Positions 33,044 to 45,587 of a stretch of 64,000 bases of DNA are shown here, one piece after another. The DNA is from Dromiciops gliroides (Eukaryota > Chordata > Mammalia > Microbiotheria > Microbiotheriidae). A model generated the notes under the pieces. It worked only from the letters and a program-made list of their open reading frames with translations. It did not search any database and was not told where the DNA came from. The translations under genes and the position numbers were made by a program. How positions within the stretch are numbered: the first letter of the stretch is position 1; each line of letters starts with the position of its first letter. The stretch lies in contig NC_057867.1 in assembly GCF_019393635.1 (NCBI RefSeq), positions 3,404,889-3,468,888 of the forward strand, given 5' to 3'.

Positions 33044-33074
<31 letters not shown>

Positions 33075-33090
33075 CAAACACTGACTTTAT
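32694..33090. repeat. 121-bp tandem duplication, second copy split by a SINE
   Basis: Unit 1 is 32694-32814; unit 2 is 32815-32909 and continues at about 33075-33090. The two differ at few sites (e.g. 'catatcatcc' versus 'catattatcc'). Confidence 0.92.
32910..33059 (+). mobile_element. SINE
   Basis: 15-bp duplication AAGAAGACAAGCCTG (32895-32909 and 33060-33074) in the second unit of the tandem duplication. Confidence 0.95.
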
Positions 33091-33868
33091 TTTCTATTGC
33101 TGAAGAGATTCTGAAGAAATGTTTAAAGGTTAAAGTACTGTCATTGATTTATTTATAATATTATAGTGTAAAATTTAAAAATTAAGTTCCTCTATACAGT
33201 GAATTTTTGAATGGCACAATGCATAAATTGTTTTTATCAATGAAAGGCAAATGTGGACATAGTTAAAAGTTCAATTGCACACTTATCAGGAAGTGTCAAA
33301 AACCAGTTCTTTGTATCAAATGCTGCTTCTACCTAGAAATGGGATTAAATATTTAAAAACAAAACCTTGGTGGATAGCAATTTGACAATGCTCAAGAAAG
33401 ATTACTGGGAATGTATTGACTGCATTATTAGGGCAGTGCATATGTTAGAGTAAAACAAAACTGTTTTCTAGAACAAAGAATGGAAAAGAAATGAGAACAT
33501 TGGAAGAAAGACTTGGAGAGAGACTTGGCACAAGAGGTGCAAAACATCCAATTAACAGACTTCTTGAAAATTAGAATGGATCAATCAGATGTTAAGACTG
33601 TATGAGATAACTAGAAATATGAAAACAAAGATTAAAAAAGTAGAGGAAAGCACAAAGCCTTATTTTTAAAAAGTTAAATACATCAGCTCTCTGGTGGATT
33701 GGGAAAGAATTTAAAAGGGAAATAAGAAAGGTTAAGAACCTGTGACTGAATTCTGTATGAGGGGAAGAAAAGAGGGATAAGGGATCAAAGCTGATTACCC
33801 TAAGTAAAGGGCATTGGTTCTGAGATGTAATATGATAGCTAGGCTCTTTTTTTGTCATGGCTTTCCAG
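33091..33868. other. AT-rich intergenic DNA
   Basis: No gene. Some A-rich coiled-coil-like phrases could be an L1 ORF1 relic. Confidence 0.35.
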
Positions 33869-33881
33869 TAGTCTAATAATT

Positions 33882-34028
33882 ATTTTTTTTTAAGTGAGGC
33901 AATGGGGGTTAAGTGACTTGCCCAGGGTCACGCAGCTAGTAAGTGTTAAGTGTCTGAGGCCGGATTTGAACTCAGGTCCTCCTGACTCCAGGGCCGGTGC
34001 TCTATCCACTGCGCCACCTAGCTGCTCC
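33882..34028 (-). mobile_element. SINE
   Basis: 13-bp duplication TAGTCTAATAATT (33869-33881 and 34029-34041). Confidence 0.95.
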
Positions 34029-34194
34029 TAGTCTAATAATTCTTAAATTATCTCTTAATCTATTTTCCAGCTCAATTGGTTTTTTTAAATGAAATATGTC
34101 ATGTTTTCTTCTATTTTTTTCATTCTTTTGATTTTGTTTTACTGTTTCTTGATTTCTCATGGAGTCATTAATTTTCACTTGCCTAATTATAACT

Positions 34195-35915
34195 TTTTTT
34201 CCAATAAATACTCCTTTATTTAAAGGTTTGAATTCCAAATTTCATCCTTCCTTCCCTTCCTCCCCTTCCCCTGGTAAGCAATTAGATATAGGTTATACAT
34301 ATACAATTATGTAAAATATTGCCACATTAGTAATTTTGTATAAGAAAACTTGAATAAATGAAAGAAAGTAAAAAATTGCATGCTTCAGTTTGTGTTCAAT
34401 CAACATCAGTTTTTTCTTTGGAGATGGATAGTATACTTCATCATTAGTCCTTTGGAATTTTCTTAGATCATTGTATTGTTGAGAGTAGTTAAGTCATTCA
34501 TACTTCTTCATCAAATTATATTGCTGTATCTGTGCATATTCCCTTGGTTCTGCTCACTTCACTTTGCATCACTTCATACAAATCTTTCCAGGACTTTCTG
34601 AAATCATCCTGCTTGTCATTTCTTACAGCACAATAATATTCCATCACCATCATATACCACAGCTTATTTAGCCATTCCCCAATTGGACATTCCTATGATT
34701 TCCAATTCTGAGCCCCTACAAAAAGAGCTGCTATCACTTCTTTCTTTCTTTCTTTTGGTGGGGCATTGAGGATTAAGTGACTTGCCCAGGGTCACATAGC
34801 TAGTAAGTGTCAAATGTCTGAGGCCAGATTTGAACTCAGGTCCTCCTGAATCCAGGGCCAGTGCTCTATCCACTGTGACACCTAACTGCCCCCAAATAGT
34901 TTTTTTTTGTACAAATAGGTCTTTCTCTCTTTTTTTGGATATCTTTGGGATATAAACCTAGGTCCAATTATAATTTATAAGGAATTATTTTCTTCAGTGA
35001 ACTTCTGTATTTCTTTCCCCAGTTAGGTAACTCTGCTTTTTAAGGTGCCATTCTGTTCAGTACTTTTTTGTGCCTCTTTTACTAAGCTATTCATTCTGTT
35101 TTCAAAATTTTCTTGCATCACTCTCATTTCTCTTCCCAAATTTTCCTCTATCATTATTAGCTCTTTCCTTAATACTCTTAGGAATTCTTGTTGGGCTTGT
35201 GCCCAATTTGCAGTTTTTTTTCTTTGAGGCTTTGTTTGTAGCTGTTTTCACATTGTTTTCTTCTTCTAGGTTTGTGTCTTGATCTTCCCTGTCACCACAG
35301 TAGCTTTTTATGGTAAGGTTCTTTTTTGGTTTTTGCTCATTTTTTCCTTTGTGTTAAATCTGGGCTCTGTTCTCAAGAGCTAGTTCTAGGGGACTATAAA
35401 TTTTTGGTGCTTCCAAGGTGGTGTGATCTGGGTAAAGGTATGATCATTACATTCCTGGTCTTTACCCAGGAAGGGCCTCTGAAGCCACAAGTGCTAGTAA
35501 TCCTCTCTGCCATGGAACTGTGGCCCAGAACTGCATATGGGTAATGCAACAGATTCCTGTACTCAGTACCATCTCAGGTTGCCCTGGAATCTCATTCTGA
35601 CCAGTTGTCCAATCCCCTTACAGTCTCTGGGCTGAGGGTTCTCTGAAGCTGTCACTGTCATACCTGCCTCTAGAGCCCACTATTGGTGTTGCTGCCATGT
35701 ACACTCCAGACTGGCTTCTACCCCAGTGTCACAGACCTCTTCTATCAACCTCCTAAGTTGTCTTGGGCTGGAAAAATGACTCACCCTGACCTCTGCTGGC
35801 TCTGCTGTTCCAGAATTCAATTTTGACACGTTATTTTAAAGTTGTTTGGAGGGGAATGTTGGGAGAGTTTGGCTGGATTGCTGTCTCCACTCTGTCATCT
35901 TGGTTCTGCCTCCCA
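34195..35915 (-). mobile_element. Internally deleted L1
   Basis: Low coordinates hold a 3' UTR and the last part of ORF2 (34195-34736). After the SINE at 34737-34892, sequence from about 34930 is already ORF1 coiled-coil (35000-35270), followed by 5' UTR to 35915 ('...tctgtcatcttggttctgcctccc', antisense of the L1 head). Nearly all of ORF2 is missing. Confidence 0.7.
34737..34892 (-). mobile_element. SINE at the L1 deletion junction
   Basis: Full-length copy with a TTTC-type tail. No matching duplication is visible, as expected if the flanking deletion removed one side. Confidence 0.88.
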
Positions 35916-35919
35916 AAAC

Positions 35920-35975
35920 TCAGGTCCTTCTGACTCCAGGCTCAGCTCTCAATCCACTGCATCACATAGATGCCT
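35920..35975 (-). repeat. SINE head fragment
   Basis: 'aactcaggtccttctgactccagg' and 'tcaatccactgcatcacatagatgcc' match the SINE head and B box with several changes. Confidence 0.65.
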
Positions 35976-35999
35976 CTAAGAAATAAAAAAGAGAAATTC

Positions 36000-36950
36000 C
36001 ATTTGAAATAACTGTGGAATATTTAAAGTACTTGGGAGTGTACCTTCCAAGATACATAGAGGAACTATATAAACATATCTACAAAACAGTTTTCATGGAA
36101 ATATAGACCTAAATAATTGGAGAAATACTAATTTCTCATGAGCAGTCTTACATAAAAATAGCAATTCTACCTGAGTTAATTTACTTATTCAATGCCATAG
36201 AAAACAAACTACCAAAGGATTATTTTATAGAGCTAGAAAAAGTAATAATAAAATTCAACTCTAAGAACAAAAGATTAAGAATCTCAAGGAAAATGGTGAC
36301 AGAAGTGGGAAGGAAGGGAGTCTAAGGAGCATCAGATCTCAAACTCTAATGCACAGCAGTTATTATGAAAACTATTTGTTACTGGTTAAAGAAGAGAGGT
36401 TGATTGCTGGTATAGACTAAGTATACAACATACAGAAGCAAGTGAACCTAGTGTTCTACTATCTGATGAATTTAAAGACCCCAACTACTAGGGTAAGAAC
36501 TCACAATGTGACAAAAATTGCTGAGAAAAACTGGAAATCAGTCTGACACAAAGTAGGTTTAAACCAGCAGTTCACTTCAACAGTTCCAATGGATACAGTT
36601 TATACTTCATTTATTTATTTTTTGGGGGGAGGGGATACAGTTCACTTCAACAGTTCCAATGGATACATGACTCAGATTTAAAATTTCACCTTGTAAACAA
36701 ATTAGGGGAGCAAGACAGAAATTACCTTTCAAATCTATGGCTAGGGGAAGAATTCATGGTCAAACAAGGGATAGAGATCCCTTGTTATCACAAGAGATAA
36801 AATGGATAATTTTGATTACATAAAATTAAAAGTTTTTTTTCCCCCAAAGCAATTAAAATGAGAAGGCAATTAGTTGGGGAAAATCTTTGCACCAAAGTTT
36901 CTCTGATAAAGGTCTTATCTCTAAGAGATACAAGGAACTGTTTTAGCTGA
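36000..36950 (+). repeat. L1 ORF2 middle fragment
   Basis: Follows the same order as 53.8-54.7 kb: '...tacttgggagtgtacc', '...gcaattctacctgagttaatttacttattcaatgcc', '...aattcatggtcaaacaaggg'. It contains a duplicated 30-bp segment (36568-36597 and 36638-36667). It has stops throughout. Confidence 0.8.
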
Positions 36951-37429
36951 TTTAGTTCCCTAGGCTCTAAAGTTTCTAGTTCTTTGTGTATCTAGATCTA
37001 TAGTTCCTGATGCTTTCAAGTATCTAGGTGTCTAAGTATAGGGATTTAGTCTCCCAGGTAACAATTTCTAAATCTCCAATTTTCTAGATCTCTAAGGCTT
37101 TAGCTGTCTTAATTCTTGGGATTTACTCTCTGTAGTCTTTAAGGCTCTAGGGATTTCCTTCATTGTGTGTTTCTATGTGTTGAAATTGTGTTTCCTAAAT
37201 GTCCATATCTAAGTGTGGGGATTTTGTTGTCCAGAGATTCAGTGTCTAGCTCTAGAGTCCTCTAGGTTTCCATGCCTAGATCTCTAGTTCTGTAGACCTC
37301 AAGACTTGAAAAAAAGACTAGCTTTTAAGACCTAGACTTCTAGATGTATTTACCTCTAGATATAGACTCAGAGACTCAAGATATATGGACTTTAAAACCT
37401 AGAAATATATGTGAAGACCCACGTCTCAC
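36951..37429. repeat. CTAG-rich degenerate tandem tract
   Basis: About 20 'CTAG' tetramers in 450 bp, in phrases such as 'cctagatctctagttct' and 'agctctagagtcctctagg'. No gene is seen. Confidence 0.6.
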
Positions 37430-37910
37430 TCCTCTCTCCAATAGTTGTCTTTTTGGTGTGGTTCTACTGGCAACGTCAAAGGGGAGGGAGCAAGAGAATT
37501 ATCCCAACACCCTTCAATAATTTGTCTTCTGACTTGGTCAAAACCTTTTCCACTATTTATCTTTTCATTTTGGTTCTTATTACAGGACCTAGAAAGAGAA
37601 AACTGGTACTCACCCTATCTCCTCATCATAATCCTGACAGCTGCAGCAAAGGGAGGGAGAAAAAGTCTCTGCCACAGGATATGCCAGCTTGACCCAGGGA
37701 AAAAGAGTATCTTCTTCAATCTTCAATGTTCCTCTCCTCTTCTCAACTTCTTGACAAGACACTTCCAGCCAAAGCACATCTCATCTTCTTGTCATCTCCT
37801 GATTCAATCTCTTCTAGACATCTCTTTACTGAAGTATTGTTGGCTAGGGCCAGGTAGCGAATGAGAGAGCAAGTGCAAGAAAGAAAAATAGATAGAAGGA
37901 AAGAGAGACC

Positions 37911-37917
<7 letters not shown>

Positions 37918-37951
<34 letters not shown>
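37918..37951. repeat. (CA)n microsatellite in the array
   Basis: Pure CA run in a GA-rich spacer. Confidence 0.95.
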
Positions 37952-37953
<2 letters not shown>

Positions 37954-40530
37954 GCAGAGAGGGAGAGAGGGAATATCTTTTTCTTCCAGCTTGTTATCTC
38001 TTTGCTATGGTCCTATTGGCCTAAGCCTGGAAAAGACAAAGAGCCTTATGTCTTGCTCACACATTAATCACTTCTTTTCTATAGTTATGTGGGAGAGAGG
38101 AAGAGATATAGGGGTGAGAGAGTCTGTCCCCTGTCATAATTTTCAACAATCTGGTCACAAGGGCCCTGAAATAAAGAGGGTCTTGTCATACCTGGCATCT
38201 GGTATCCTGTTCACAGCCCAGGTTTCTGATATGGAAGGGGAAGAGAGAACACACAAAAGAAAATCGTCCTCTTATAGCCTGCTATCTTCTTGCTGTGGTC
38301 CTCTTGGTCTAACCCTGGAAAAGAGAGTCTTCCTTTTCGCTCCCTCCCCCACACTCACAAGCTGGTTATCTCTTTGCTGGGAAGCGGGTGGGGTGGGGGA
38401 CAGAGTGAGAGAGTGTGAGCCAGTGCAAATGTAGGAGGGAGGAAGGGAGGAGAGATGAGCTTTTTGTACACTGTGTTCTTACAGCAACAGTCATACATCC
38501 TGGGCCATGAAGAAATAGAGGTTCTCCTTCTGGTATTATGCTTTTACCTGCTGGATGGCACCATGGAAACAATGAGGGCATCTTGTCCTATTTGTCAGAG
38601 CCAGGGAGGCATCACTTGATTTTCTCTCTGTGTCCTGTTGGTTGGGTGAGGGGAGAGAATGGGAAAGGATGGGAGGGAGGGAGAATGGGAGGGAGAGGGA
38701 AAGGGAGAGAGGGGGAGAAGGGGGAGGGGGAAGAGAGAGCATACCCAAGCGTGAGCAGTCTCTGTCCCAATTTCCTCCAATACAGTGACAAGGCCCACAA
38801 AGAAAGAGGGTCTTCCTTATTTGTCTTCTTGAACCCCCTTTAGAGTCAGGTTAGATGGGCCTGTCCAGGGTACAGAAGATGAAGAGGAACAAAAGAAAGA
38901 AGAGAAAGAGATAGAGATAGAGGGGGAGGGGGAGGGAGAGGGGGAGGGGGAGGGAGAGGGAGACAGAGAGACTGAGAAAGAGATAATCTTCTTCCATCCT
39001 GTTATCTCCTTGTTTTGGTCCTGTTTTGGTCCTCTTGGTCTGACCCTCGAAAAGAGACATTTTCTCCCCCTCCCCTGTACTCATATGCTAGTCATCTCTT
39101 TGCTAGAGAGAAAAAGAGAGAGGGAGCAAGAGAAAGACAGAGAGAATCTTCTTCTTCCAGCCTGTTATCTCCTTGCTGTTGGCCTATTAGCCTATGCCTA
39201 GAAAAGAGACAGTCTTCTCCCTTGCTCACAATGGTGTAGTTTTGTGGTAGAGAGGGAGAGAGAGAAACATGGGTAAAAGATTCTATTCTACCTCATAATT
39301 TCCTTCAATCTTGTGACAAGGCCCTGAAATAAAGAGAGCCTCTTCAGTCAGGTTTCTGCTAGCTGGGGCCTGGGAAGCAAGAGGAAGAGAAAGAAAAAGA
39401 AGAAGTAGAAGAGTAAGATAAAAAAAGAAACAGGGAGAAGTGAGAGTGGAAGAGATGAGAGGGGGAAAGGAGGAGAGGTGAGAGAGGAAGAAATAGGTAG
39501 CAGCCTCTGTCACAATTCATAGTTTCCTCCCTTATGGTGGCAATACCAAGCAATAGAATCTCCCCACACCTGTTTTCTGGCACTCTATTCAGTCAAAATT
39601 CTGCTAGCTGATCCTTCCAAGGAAGAAGAAAAAAGAAACAGAGGGAGAGAGTAGGGGGAGAGAAAGAAAATATTCTTCCAACCAATTATTTCCTTGTTGT
39701 TATGCTCTTGGCCTGACCATGGTAAAGAAAGTCTTTTCACTTGCTCATATAATGGTCATCTCTTTGCTGTACTTTTGTGGGAGGGAGGGAGACAGAGACA
39801 GAGACAGAGACTCAGAAAGACAGAGAGAGACATAGAGATGGGTGAGAGATTCTATCTCACCTCATAATTTCCTCCAATCTGGTGACAAGGTCCTGAAATA
39901 AAGAGGGTATCCTCATACCTGGCATCTTGTATCTTGTTCACAGTCAGGCTTCTGACAAACTGATTCATCCAAGGATGGGGAAGACAAAAAGGATGAGGAA
40001 GGGGAAGAGAGGGGAGCGAGAAAAAGAGCAAGTGGGAGCAGGAGAGGAGAGGAAGGGAGGGAGATGGAGAATATTATCCTCTTCTTTCTTGGCCAACCAT
40101 TGGTCATCTCTTTACTGTAGTTTTGTGGGAGAGACAGAGAGACATAGGTGAGAGATTTTCCCTTTTCCCCTAATTTGCTTCCATATAATGACAATGCCCA
40201 GAAATAGAGTCCCAACATACCTGTCTTCTGGTATTCTCTTCACAGTCAGGCTTCTGCAACCTGAGACCTGGGAAGCAAGAGAAAGAGAAAAAGAAAGAGA
40301 AACAGGGAGGGAGAGAGGAAGAAAGAGAATGTCCCATTTCCAGCCCATTATCTTTTTCCTGTGGTCCTATTGGTCTGACTCTGGAAAATAGAGTTTTCCC
40401 CTTCCCTCTCCTACCTTCTATTTATATACTGTATACTCTTCTTCTGAAGAGAGAGACAGAGGAGAGACAGGGGAGGGAAAGGGAGATGGAGAGGGAGGGA
40501 AAGGGAGATGGAGATGGAGATGGAGATGGA

Positions 40531-40536
<6 letters not shown>

Positions 40537-40575
<39 letters not shown>
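40537..40575. repeat. (GA)n after (GGAGAT)n
   Basis: Hexamer GGAGAT/GGAGAG copies from about 40485, passing into pure GA. Confidence 0.92.
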
Positions 40576-40577
<2 letters not shown>

Positions 40578-41409
40578 GTGTCAGTCTCTGTCCCAATACA
40601 TTATTTCTTCCAATCTTGCGACAAGACCCTGAAATAGAGGTACCCAGTTTATAGCCAGGATTGGCTGGATCCTGAAAATGCAAAAATGTCTTCTTCCTTG
40701 GTCAAACATTGGTCCTCTCCTTACTGTAGTTATGTGGGAGAAACAGAGGGACATGGGTGAGAAATTTTTCCTTCTCTCCTAACTTACTCCCATAAAATGA
40801 CGATGCCCAGAAATAAAGAGGGTCTCATCAGACCTTTCTTCTAGCATTCTCTTCGCAGGCTGGTTTCTGCCAACCGGGCCTGCTGGCTGGAGGTAAGAGG
40901 TAGAGGAAGGGGAAGAGAGCGTGAGAGAGCAATAGAAATAGAATCTTCCTCTTCCAGCCTGTTAAGTCTTTGCTGTTGATGTATTGGCCTAAACTTGGAA
41001 AAGAGACAGAGTCTTCTCCCTTGCTCATACTGCTCATCCCTATGCTGGAGTTTTGTGGTAGAGAGGGAGAAAAAGAAATATGGCTGAAGAACTCTATCCC
41101 ACATCATTTCCTGCAATCTTTTGACAAGGACCTGAAATGAAGAGTCTCTTCATTCAGATCTAATACTCTCTTCACAGTCCGCCTTCTGCTAGCTGGGGCC
41201 TAGGAAGCAAGAAGAAGAGAAAGAGAAAGAAGTAGAAGAGGAAGAAAAAAAAGAAAGAGAAACAGGGAGAGGGAAAGAAAATGTCTCACTTCCAGCCCAT
41301 TATCTTTTTGCTGTGGTCCTATTGGTCGGACCCTGGAAAACAGAGTCTTCCTCTTCCCTCTCCTACCCTCTATTCACACACTGGTCCTCTCTCTTCTTGG
41401 GGGAGAAAG

Positions 41410-41450
41410 GAGGAGAGAGGGAGGGAGGGAGGGAGGGAGGGAGGGAGGGA
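41410..41450. repeat. (GGGA)n microsatellite
   Basis: About ten GGGA/GGAG units. Confidence 0.92.
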
Positions 41451-41581
41451 GAGAAAGATAATCTTCTAGCCTGTTATATTGATCCTGTTGGTCTAACCCC
41501 AGAAAAGAGTGTCTTTATCTTTATTCCCCCCCCCCACCTTCCCCCGTATTCATATGCTGGTTAATTTTCTGCTAGACAGAG

Positions 41582-41585
<4 letters not shown>

Positions 41586-41661
<76 letters not shown>
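41586..41661. repeat. (TC)n-(AC)n compound microsatellite
   Basis: About 14 TC then about 23 CA. TC here reverses the purine bias of the other spacers. Confidence 0.95.
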
Positions 41662-41664
<3 letters not shown>

Positions 41665-42925
41665 TCAGTCTCTGTTCTAATATATAATTTCCTCCAATTT
41701 GGTAACAAGGCCCTGAAATAAAGAGGGTCTCCTTATACCTGGCATCTGGTACCCAGTTCATAGCCAGCCTTCCAATAAGCTGGTCCTTCTAAGGAGGGAA
41801 AGATTAAAAGGATGAGGAAAGGGAAAAGAGAAGGAGAAGGAGTGGGGAGAGGGGAGAGAAAAAGATAGTGGGAGCAAGAGAGAGAGAGATGGGGAATATT
41901 ATCCTCTTCTTGCTGATTATCTCCTTGCTTTAGTCCTATTGGCTGGGTCCTGGAAATGTGAAAGTGTCTTCTTTCTCGGCCAACCATCGGTTGTCTCTTT
42001 ACTGTAGTTTTGTGGGAGACACAGAGACACAGGTGAGGGATTCTTTCTTCTCTCCTAATTTTCTCCATTATAATGACAATGCCCAGAAATAGAGGGTCTC
42101 ATTGTACCTGTGTTCTGGTATTCTCTTCATAGGCTGGCTTCTGACAACTGGGCCTGGTGGTTGGGCATAAGGGGTAGAGGAAGAGGAAGACAGACAGACA
42201 GACAGACAGACACAGACACAGAGAGAGACAGAGACAGAGATAGAATCTTCCTCTTCCAGCCTGTGATCTCTTTGCTGTTGAGCTATTGGCCCAAGCCTGG
42301 ACAAGAGACAGTCTTCTTCCTTGCTCACACTGGTCATCCCTTTGCTATAGTTTTGTGGTAGAGAAGGAGAGAGAGGAATATGGGTGAGAGATTCTATTCC
42401 ACCTCATCTTTTCCTTCAATCTTGTAATAAGGCCCTGAAATAAAGAGAGTCTCTTCATTCAGATCTAGTACTCTCTTCACAGTCAGGTCTCCACTAGCTT
42501 GGGCCTGAGAAGCAGAAGGAAGAGGAAGAGAAAAAAGAAGTGAAAGAACAAGAGAAAAAGAAAGAGAAACAGGGAGAGGGAGAGAATATCCCTCTTCCAG
42601 CCTATTATCTTTCTGCTATGGTTCTATTGGTCTGATCTGTGAAAACAGAGTCTCCCCCTTCCCTCTCCTACCCTCTATTCACACACTGGCCATCTCTCTT
42701 TTGGGGAGGGAGAGACAGAGAGAGGGAGAGATGGATGGATGGTTGGCAACCTCAATTACAATTAATAATTTCCTCCAATATGTGACAAGGCCCACAAACA
42801 AATTAGATCTCCCCTACTTGTCTTCTTGAACACTTTCCACAGTCAGACTTCTGCTAGATTGGATGGCATGCCCAGGATAGGGAAGAGGAAGAGGAACAAA
42901 AGAAAGAAGTGAAAAAGAAAGAGGT

Positions 42926-42929
<4 letters not shown>

Positions 42930-42964
<35 letters not shown>
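42930..42964. repeat. (CA)n microsatellite
   Basis: Pure CA run in a GA-type spacer. Confidence 0.95.
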
Positions 42965-42966
<2 letters not shown>

Positions 42967-43499
42967 CAGACATAGAGGAGAGAGAAAAATCTTCCAGCCT
43001 ATTATCTCCTTGTTTTGGTCCTGTTGTTCTGACTCTGGAAAAGAGGGAGTCTTCTTCTGTCTCCTACCCTCTATTCACATACTGGTCATCTCTCTTTTGA
43101 AGAGAAAGAAGAGAGAGAGAATAGTCAGAAAAGAAAGAAGAGAGAGAGATGGAGGGGAAGTGTGTGCCCCAATTCATAATTTCTTCCAATATGGAGATAA
43201 GGTATACAAACAAAGAGGGTTTCCCCTACTTATCCTCTTGAACTCTCTTTACAGTCAGGTTTCTGCGAGATGGGCTTGCTCAGGTAGGGAAATGGAAGAG
43301 GAACAAAATGGAGAGAGAGACAGAGAGAGACACACACTAACTTAGAGAGGAAAGAAAGAAATACTCTTCCAACCAGTTATCTCCTTGTTTTATCCTGTTG
43401 ATCTAACCCTGGAAAAGACAGAGTCTTTATCTTCTCCCCACTCCCCCATATTTATATGCTGGTTATCTTTTTGCTAGAGAGAGACAGAGATACACTCAC

Positions 43500-43501
<2 letters not shown>

Positions 43502-43531
<30 letters not shown>
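43502..43531. repeat. (CA)n microsatellite
   Basis: Sits at the same monomer position as the TC/CA block at 41.6 kb, supporting the higher-order order. Confidence 0.95.
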
Positions 43532-43532
<1 letters not shown>

Positions 43533-44320
43533 TGGGTGGCAGCCTCTGTCCCAATACATAATTTCCTCCAATTTGGTGACAAGGACCTGAAATAAAGAGG
43601 GTCTCCTCACACCTAGCATCTGATACTTATTTCATAGCCAGGCTTCTGATAAGGTGGTCCTTCCAAGGAGAGGGAAGGTAAAAAGGATGAAAAAGAGGAA
43701 TAGGGAGGGGAGAGGGAAAGAGAGGGATCGAGAGGGAGAGAGGAAAGGAGGGAGAGAATGAGATGGAATCTATTATCCTCTTTTCACTGATTATCTCCTT
43801 GCTTTAGTCCTATTGGTTGGGTCATGGAAATGTGAAATTGTCTTCTTTCTTGGCCAACCATTGGTCATCTCTTTACTGTAGTTTTGTGGGAGACACAGAG
43901 ATATAGGTGAGAAATTCTTTCTTTTCTCTTGATTTCCTCCCATATAATGACAGTGCCCAGAACTAAAGAGGGTCTCATCCGTACCTGTGTTCTGGTATAG
44001 GCTGGCTTCTGTCAACTGAGCCTGGTGGTTGGGCATAAGAGGTAGAGGAAGGGGAAGAGAGACAGAAAGACAGAGAGAGAGACAGACAGGGAGAGAGGGA
44101 GGGAGGGAAGGAAGAAGGGAGACAGGGAGACAGAGAGACAGATATAGAATCTTCCTCTTCCAGCTTATTATCTTTTTGCTGTGATCCTAGTGGTCTGACC
44201 CTGGAAAATAGAGAGTTTACCATTTCCCTCTCTTACCCTCTCTCTTCACACACTGGTCATCTCTCTTCTGAAGAGAGAGGAGAGAGAGGAGAGGAGAGAG
44301 GGAGGGAGACAGAGAGATAG

Positions 44321-44326
<6 letters not shown>

Positions 44327-44385
<59 letters not shown>
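44327..44385. repeat. (GA)n microsatellite
   Basis: Nearly pure GA for about 58 bp. Confidence 0.95.
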
Positions 44386-45005
44386 GGAGGGAGGGATAGA
44401 ATTTTCTTCTTCCAGCCCGGTATCTTCTTGTTTTGGTCCTGTTTTTCTGACTGTGGAAAAAAGAGAGTGTTTATCTCCGCCCCCCACCCCTTACCCTGAT
44501 CATCTCTTTGCTAGAGAGAGTCAGAGAGATAGAGACACACAGAGACAGAGAGATAGAATCTTCCTCTTCCAGTCTGTTATCTCTTTTCTGTTGACTTATT
44601 GGCCTAAGCTTGGACAAGAGACATCTCCCTTGCTCACACTGGTCATCCCTTCCCTGTAGTTTTGTGGTAGAGAGGGAGAGAGAAATATGGGTGAGAGACC
44701 CTATCCCACCCCAGCTTTTCCTTCAATCTTGTGACAAGGCCCTGAAATAAAGAGAGTTTCTTCATTCAGGTCTAGCACTCTCTTCACTCAGGCTTCTGTT
44801 AGCTGGGGCCTGGGAAGCAGGAGGAAGAGAAAAAGAAAGAAGTAGAAGAGGAAGAGAAAAAGAAAAAGAAACGGAGAGGAGGAAAGAGAGAAACCATCTT
44901 CCAGCCCATTATCTTTTTGCTGTGGTCCTATTGGTCTGACCCTGGAAAACTGAGTCTTCCCCTTCCCTCTCTTGCCCTCTATTCACACACTGGTCATATC
45001 TCTTC

Positions 45006-45035
45006 TGGAGGGAGGGAGGGAGGGAGGGAGGGAGG

Positions 45036-45117
<82 letters not shown>

Positions 45118-45180
45118 AGAGAAGAGAGGGAGGGAGAGAGAGAAAAGGGAGGGGGAGAGAGAGAGAGAGAGAGAGAGGGA
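45006..45180. repeat. (GGGA)n followed by long (GA)n
   Basis: About 175 bp of uninterrupted purines on plus: eight or nine GGGA units and about 35 GA units, then mixed runs. Confidence 0.95.
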
Positions 45181-45400
45181 GAGGAGAGTGAATGAGAGAG
45201 CATGGGAGAGCAGGAGAGAGGGAGATGGAAAATATTATCCTTTTCTTGCTGATTATAACCCTTGCTTTAGTTCTGTTGGCCAGATCCTGGAAATGCAAAA
45301 GCGTTTTCTTCCTTGGTTAAACATTGGTCATATCTTTACTGTAGTTTTGTGGGAGAGACAGAGGGACATGGGTGAGAAATTTTTCCTCCTCTCCTAATTT

Positions 45401-45407
<7 letters not shown>

Positions 45408-45453
<46 letters not shown>

Positions 45454-45587
45454 CGAGGCAATTGGGGTTAAGTGAGTTGCCCAGGGTCACACAGCTAGTA
45501 AGTGTTAAGTGTCTGAGGCCGGATTTGAACTCAGGTACTCCTGACTCCAGGGCCGGTGCTCTATCCACTGTGCCACCTAGCTGCCCC
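45408..45587 (-). mobile_element. SINE with (GA)n tail, the only SINE in the first array block
   Basis: 12-bp duplication AATTTGTTCTCT (45396-45407 and 45588-45599). The tail is pure (CT)n on plus instead of T. Confidence 0.94.
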
